From assembly GCF_016859285.1 (NCBI RefSeq), contig NC_053416.1, forward strand, positions 1,176,001 to 1,240,000: a DNA stretch of 64,000 nucleotides, given 5' to 3'. Below, one piece after another: positions 63,649 to 64,000 of this stretch. The notes under the pieces are model-generated. The model ran no database searches, was not told where the DNA came from, and worked only from the letters and a program-made list of their open reading frames with translations. The DNA comes from Xiphias gladius (Eukaryota; Chordata; Actinopteri; Istiophoriformes; Xiphiidae). The position numbers were made by a program, and so were the translations under genes. Each line of letters opens with the position of its first letter. The first letter of the stretch is position 1.

Positions 63649-63870
63649 TCATAATACTCACGTTGTGGGGACCTAAATCTGCTAACGAGATCACAGTGGG
63701 GGACTCGACTTCCTTTTGGGACCAAGGTCCATTGACGTAAATCCCTTAATTTTAAGGTGAAGACTTGGTTTAAGGTTACGTTTAGGTTAAAGTTAGAAAA
63801 GTAGTGGTTAGGGTTACAGTGGGTCCCCAGGAAATGAATTTAAGTCAATGTAGTGTCCTCTGAGGTGATG
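63586..63870 (+). repeat. (GT)n microsatellite and G-rich fish repeat, direct copy
   Basis: A (GT)n run at 63586-63642 is followed by 'cgttgtggggacctaaatc', 'tgaagacttggtttaaggtt' and 'tgggtccccaggaaatgaat', the same repeat as at 9.66 kb in the same orientation. Confidence 0.65.
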
Positions 63871-64000
63871 GAAACACGACTGTGTGTGTGTCTTCACAGG
63901 TGACGCTGATTCCATAGCACGAAACATCCCATCCCATTCACATCCAGATCCAGTTTCCTCCTATACTTCCAACGTCAGAAACCTGTGGGGGCAGGGGGGG

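Overview
The window looks like nuclear DNA of a ray-finned fish, probably an acanthomorph/percomorph. It has intron-bearing vertebrate genes, teleost-type odorant receptors (ORs), and many short interspersed repeats of kinds familiar from teleost genomes: Tc1-like elements, hAT-like non-autonomous elements, gypsy and LINE relics, and (CA)n-linked repeats. There is nothing bacterial, no CRISPR array and no convincing RNA gene.

The first 43 kb is an OR cluster. A broken OR relic lies on the + strand near 0.9-1.4 kb. A multi-exon OR gene lies on the - strand at 3.2-6.6 kb, and its start exon was not found. Six intact OR genes follow on the - strand, each with one coding exon of 314-316 residues: 11.3, 17.3, 25.4, 30.0, 35.8 and 40.4 kb. 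All begin MENY(T)... and belong to one teleost subfamily, probably the delta group of class I-like ORs. Most have a splice acceptor just before the ATG. Five have an upstream block that reads as promoter plus non-coding first exon. A small OR fragment at 42.8-43.0 kb abuts an 18-bp minisatellite. The pairs 25.4+30.0 kb and 35.8+40.4 kb form a tandem segmental duplication about 10.4 kb apart. Their intergenic DNA is nearly identical, while some coding ends differ.

The most striking pattern is mosaicism. The middle of each OR (end of TM3 to start of TM6) is almost or exactly identical across the six genes, silent positions included. TM1-TM3 and TM6-TM7 differ, or are swapped between neighbours. 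This points to recurrent gene conversion that homogenises the receptor core and reshuffles the ends.

From 43 to 51.5 kb I see no gene, only repeat relics. The - strand at 51.5-57.0 kb carries five exons of a nicotinic acetylcholine receptor alpha-10-type subunit (chrna10), complete except for the signal-peptide exon. From 57 to 64 kb there are repeats, a 90-bp (CA)n tract and minisatellite-like DNA, and no recognisable gene. In mammals CHRNA10 also lies near the class I OR cluster, so the pairing seen here may reflect old synteny. Exon boundaries were read by eye from splice consensus and protein continuity.
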